Assembly: GCA_028023455.1 (NCBI GenBank)
Contig: JAQFVV010012441.1
Location: forward strand, 3,903,911 to 3,967,910
Reading direction: 5' to 3'
Source of the DNA: Epiperipatus broadwayi
Taxonomy: Eukaryota; Onychophora; Udeonychophora; Euonychophora; Peripatidae
Length of the DNA: 64,000 nucleotides
The notes beneath the pieces are model-generated. The model had not been told where the DNA came from, made no database searches, and saw only the letters and a list, made by a program, of their open reading frames with translations. Shown piece by piece: positions 62,030 to 64,000 of the stretch. A program made the position numbers and the translations under genes. Positions within the stretch are counted from its first letter, which is position 1, and the number at the start of each line of letters is the position of its first letter.

Positions 62030-63000
62030 AGGTCCATTTGTTCAGAACCAAGTCAACATGCTCTAGTTCTTCATGCTTCAAAGGTACTCAAAGTTTAATC
62101 CTGGAAAGGTAACAACCTTATCCTGGTATAACTTTTTCAATTTCCAATGAGTTGGAAATTCTTTAATATTTTTATGCTACATTCTTCATTCAAAAATTCA
62201 ATTAAAATCAAGTTACTCAACGATAATTTTGGAAAACAAGGTGGCGACAAAGTAATCACATGACCAGATGCTTACCGCCAACATTACCAGCACAGTGTTT
62301 CAAAATCCAAAGTTCTGTCAAACATAAGCCAATTTTTAATTTTATTATTGCAAAGTTCGATTTTTGTTTTGGAAAAAAAAAATCATTTACACTTTTCCCC
62401 GTCAAGCAATTCACTTAGTAAATAAACAAGTTAACTAGCTGTTTTTTTAATGCTTAAAAAACGAATTCAAAATCTTAGTCTAACACAAGATAATAAATAA
62501 TATACCTTTAGTCAGTTGATTATTTACTTCCAACTTTGGGTTATATTTTTTATTCAAACTTCCAATTGAAATCAAGTTACCTAACGATAATTTAAAAAAA
62601 AAAGCCACTCCATGACCAGTGTTTGCCCTCAATAATACCAGCTTAGAGTTTCAAAGTCCAAAGGTTAGTCAGGCATATGCTTATTTTTAACGTTATTGTA
62701 ACAATCTCTGATCTTTGTTTAGTAATAAAAATTCAATTTCAAATTCCCAGCAATTAGTTCATTTGTTCATACGTGAGTTAATAAGCTCGAGCTGTTTATG
62801 CTTATAAAGTAGTCAAAACCTTAGGCTAGCAATAAAAAAAAACTTTATACATTTTTTTTTTCAATTTCCAATCAGTTGATAACTGATTTCCAATTTTGTG
62901 TTAAATTTTTCATTCAAATCTTCAACTATCATTAAGTTACTAGATAATTTCAAAAAACATAAGTCTCTTTTAATAGCAATGCTAAGCCTAACTACCCATC
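62030..63000. repeat. Three diverged tandem units of about 360 bp
   Basis: Units starting near 62030, 62386 and 62750 share, in order: a ttgttcagaa/agttaat block, agctg/ctagtt, tttcaatttccaatgagttg-type block, ttcaattaaaatcaagttac, cgataattt and gaccag. The third unit is incomplete. Confidence 0.7.
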
Positions 63001-63248
63001 TAGATTTTGTTTGGACACAAGCTATGAATCTCACCATAAATCATATGAAAAATCTCATTTGGCCACCACCTCTAACACAGCCAGACCCAGAGTCTGATTC
63101 ACTGTCCAGAAACTCCAGCTCAACAATTGCAACCAGTTTGAACATAGCTGTATACGCACCCCCCTCTGGATATCAGGACACTCTACAAATCGATCTTATT
63201 CTTAAACTTTATCAAAGGCTTTACTCAGCTCCCAACTCTAGTACATAG
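62898..63248 (+). other. 116-codon open frame, unrecognised
   Basis: The frame begins inside the third tandem unit and continues into a GC-richer, C-rich stretch with PPPLTQPDPESDS. A second partial copy of the Asp/Pro/Glu part follows at about 63250 (agatccagagtctgacc). It resembles low-complexity transposon or satellite sequence more than a conserved protein. No function is proposed. Confidence 0.3.
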
Positions 63249-63620
63249 CTAGATCCAGAGTCTGACCAGCTTACCACAAAGTCCAACTTAACAATTTCAA
63301 CCAATTCTAACATAGCTGTACCACCGGCCCTCTGCTAAACTCATCTGTCCAAATGCACCAGAAAATAGGCATGACAATCCCACCAGGCCTCCCACCCACA
63401 CCAACACCCTCCCCAATCTACTTTGCCATTGAAATCAAGAAAAAGCCTGGTTACCCAAAGAAGATACCTTAAAAAATAAAAATACTAACATTGATCTCAC
63501 AGCAAGTCAGACTTCACAAATAATTGCCACACTACCATGGAAATTTCTAGTTCTCACCTATGTTACCAAAGAAACTCAACCACATATAGAACTAAACCTG
63601 GATTGCATCTGTAGATGCAG
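63249..63620. other. C-rich stretch, nothing recognised
   Basis: Less AT-rich than the rest of the window, with a partial repeat of 63085-63140. No frame of note. Confidence 0.45.
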
Positions 63621-64000
63621 CAGTCCAGACCATGTAAAATTTATGTAATCTTGTGTAAATCAATAAAACCACTTATATATATATATATATATATAACTAC
63701 AACTACAGATTACCAATGTAACCACAACAATCTAAGCTATGTAAAACCCTTATAACTAATCCACAGCTAAATAAATAAATTAACTTTTACATACATAAAC
63801 CTATATCTATGGATTGCCGTTGAAACCTCAGCAATCCAAGCCAGGTAAAACTCTTGTAACTAATCCATAGCATGAAATCGTTTTGTAATCTCATATAAAC
63901 CAATAAATCAACTTTTACATATGTAAACCTATATCTATGGATTCCCCATGTAACCATAGTGATACAAGCTATGTAAAACCATATAATTAATCCACAGCAT
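63621..64000. repeat. Tandem units of about 110-130 bp running off the window
   Basis: Units share tgtaaacctatatctatgg, caatccaagcc/caatctaagct, gtaaaac and taactaatccacag. Three clear units (from about 63700, 63800 and 63925) plus an older one from about 63610. A TA dinucleotide run lies at 63676-63694. Confidence 0.8.

Noticed and set aside
62898-63248. A conserved proline-rich host protein
   Set aside because: The frame starts inside a tandem repeat unit and its acidic/proline part is partly repeated downstream out of frame; no domain is recognised.

Overview
This is a strongly AT-rich stretch of animal nuclear DNA (most likely an invertebrate) made almost entirely of transposable elements, many inserted into one another. 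I find no convincing host gene. The evidence for a metazoan is the mix of elements: RTE, I-like, L1/Tx1-like and PHD-finger CR1/Daphne-like LINEs, a GTF2IRD2/ZBED-like hAT transposase, a tRNA-derived SINE, many foldback elements and long tetranucleotide arrays. No single-copy gene is present to fix the taxon; a mollusc or chelicerate would fit, but that is a guess.

Layout. 1-5 kb: a diverged copy of a repeat seen again at 23-24 kb, then a complete non-autonomous LTR retrotransposon on the minus strand (LTRs 1516-2892 and 3631-5008). 5-9 kb: AT-rich DNA with a 17-bp minisatellite and a foldback element. 9.4-18.8 kb: a decayed hAT transposase, a 5'-truncated I-like LINE with an internal tandem duplication, and a decayed L1/Tx1-like LINE (ORF1 zinc knuckle, ORF2 endonuclease and reverse transcriptase) carrying a SINE with perfect target duplications. 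20-24.7 kb: foldback elements, a near-perfect hairpin, a four-unit inverted repeat cluster and a minus-strand copy of an unclassified ~1.35-kb repeat that I call X.

25-29 kb: the best preserved element, an RTE LINE with a 732-codon open frame, 10-bp target duplications and an inverted 5' segment, inserted in a degenerate TCTA array. 31.5-34.2 kb: a very large foldback whose arms are TCTA and GATA arrays. 34.2-40.2 kb: two tandem X copies, the first broken by a SINE and by RTE copy 2. 40.2-50.5 kb: RTE copy 3, cut into five pieces by four insertions (a 2.2-kb block with a SINE, a foldback, a whole PHD-finger LINE that itself holds a foldback with a tRNA-like core, and a second foldback). 50.5-54 kb: a second LTR element of the same family as the first, on the plus strand. 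54-64 kb: more foldbacks, an exact 95-bp tandem duplication, an internally deleted RTE copy, an AAT microsatellite and tandem repeats that run off the window.

The elements do not cooperate as a pathway. What the window records is order of insertion: X is older than RTE copy 2 and SINE 2; RTE copy 3 is older than the PHD-finger LINE; that LINE is older than its internal foldback; the L1/Tx1-like LINE is older than SINE 1. All homologies were judged by eye; no alignment or database search was run.
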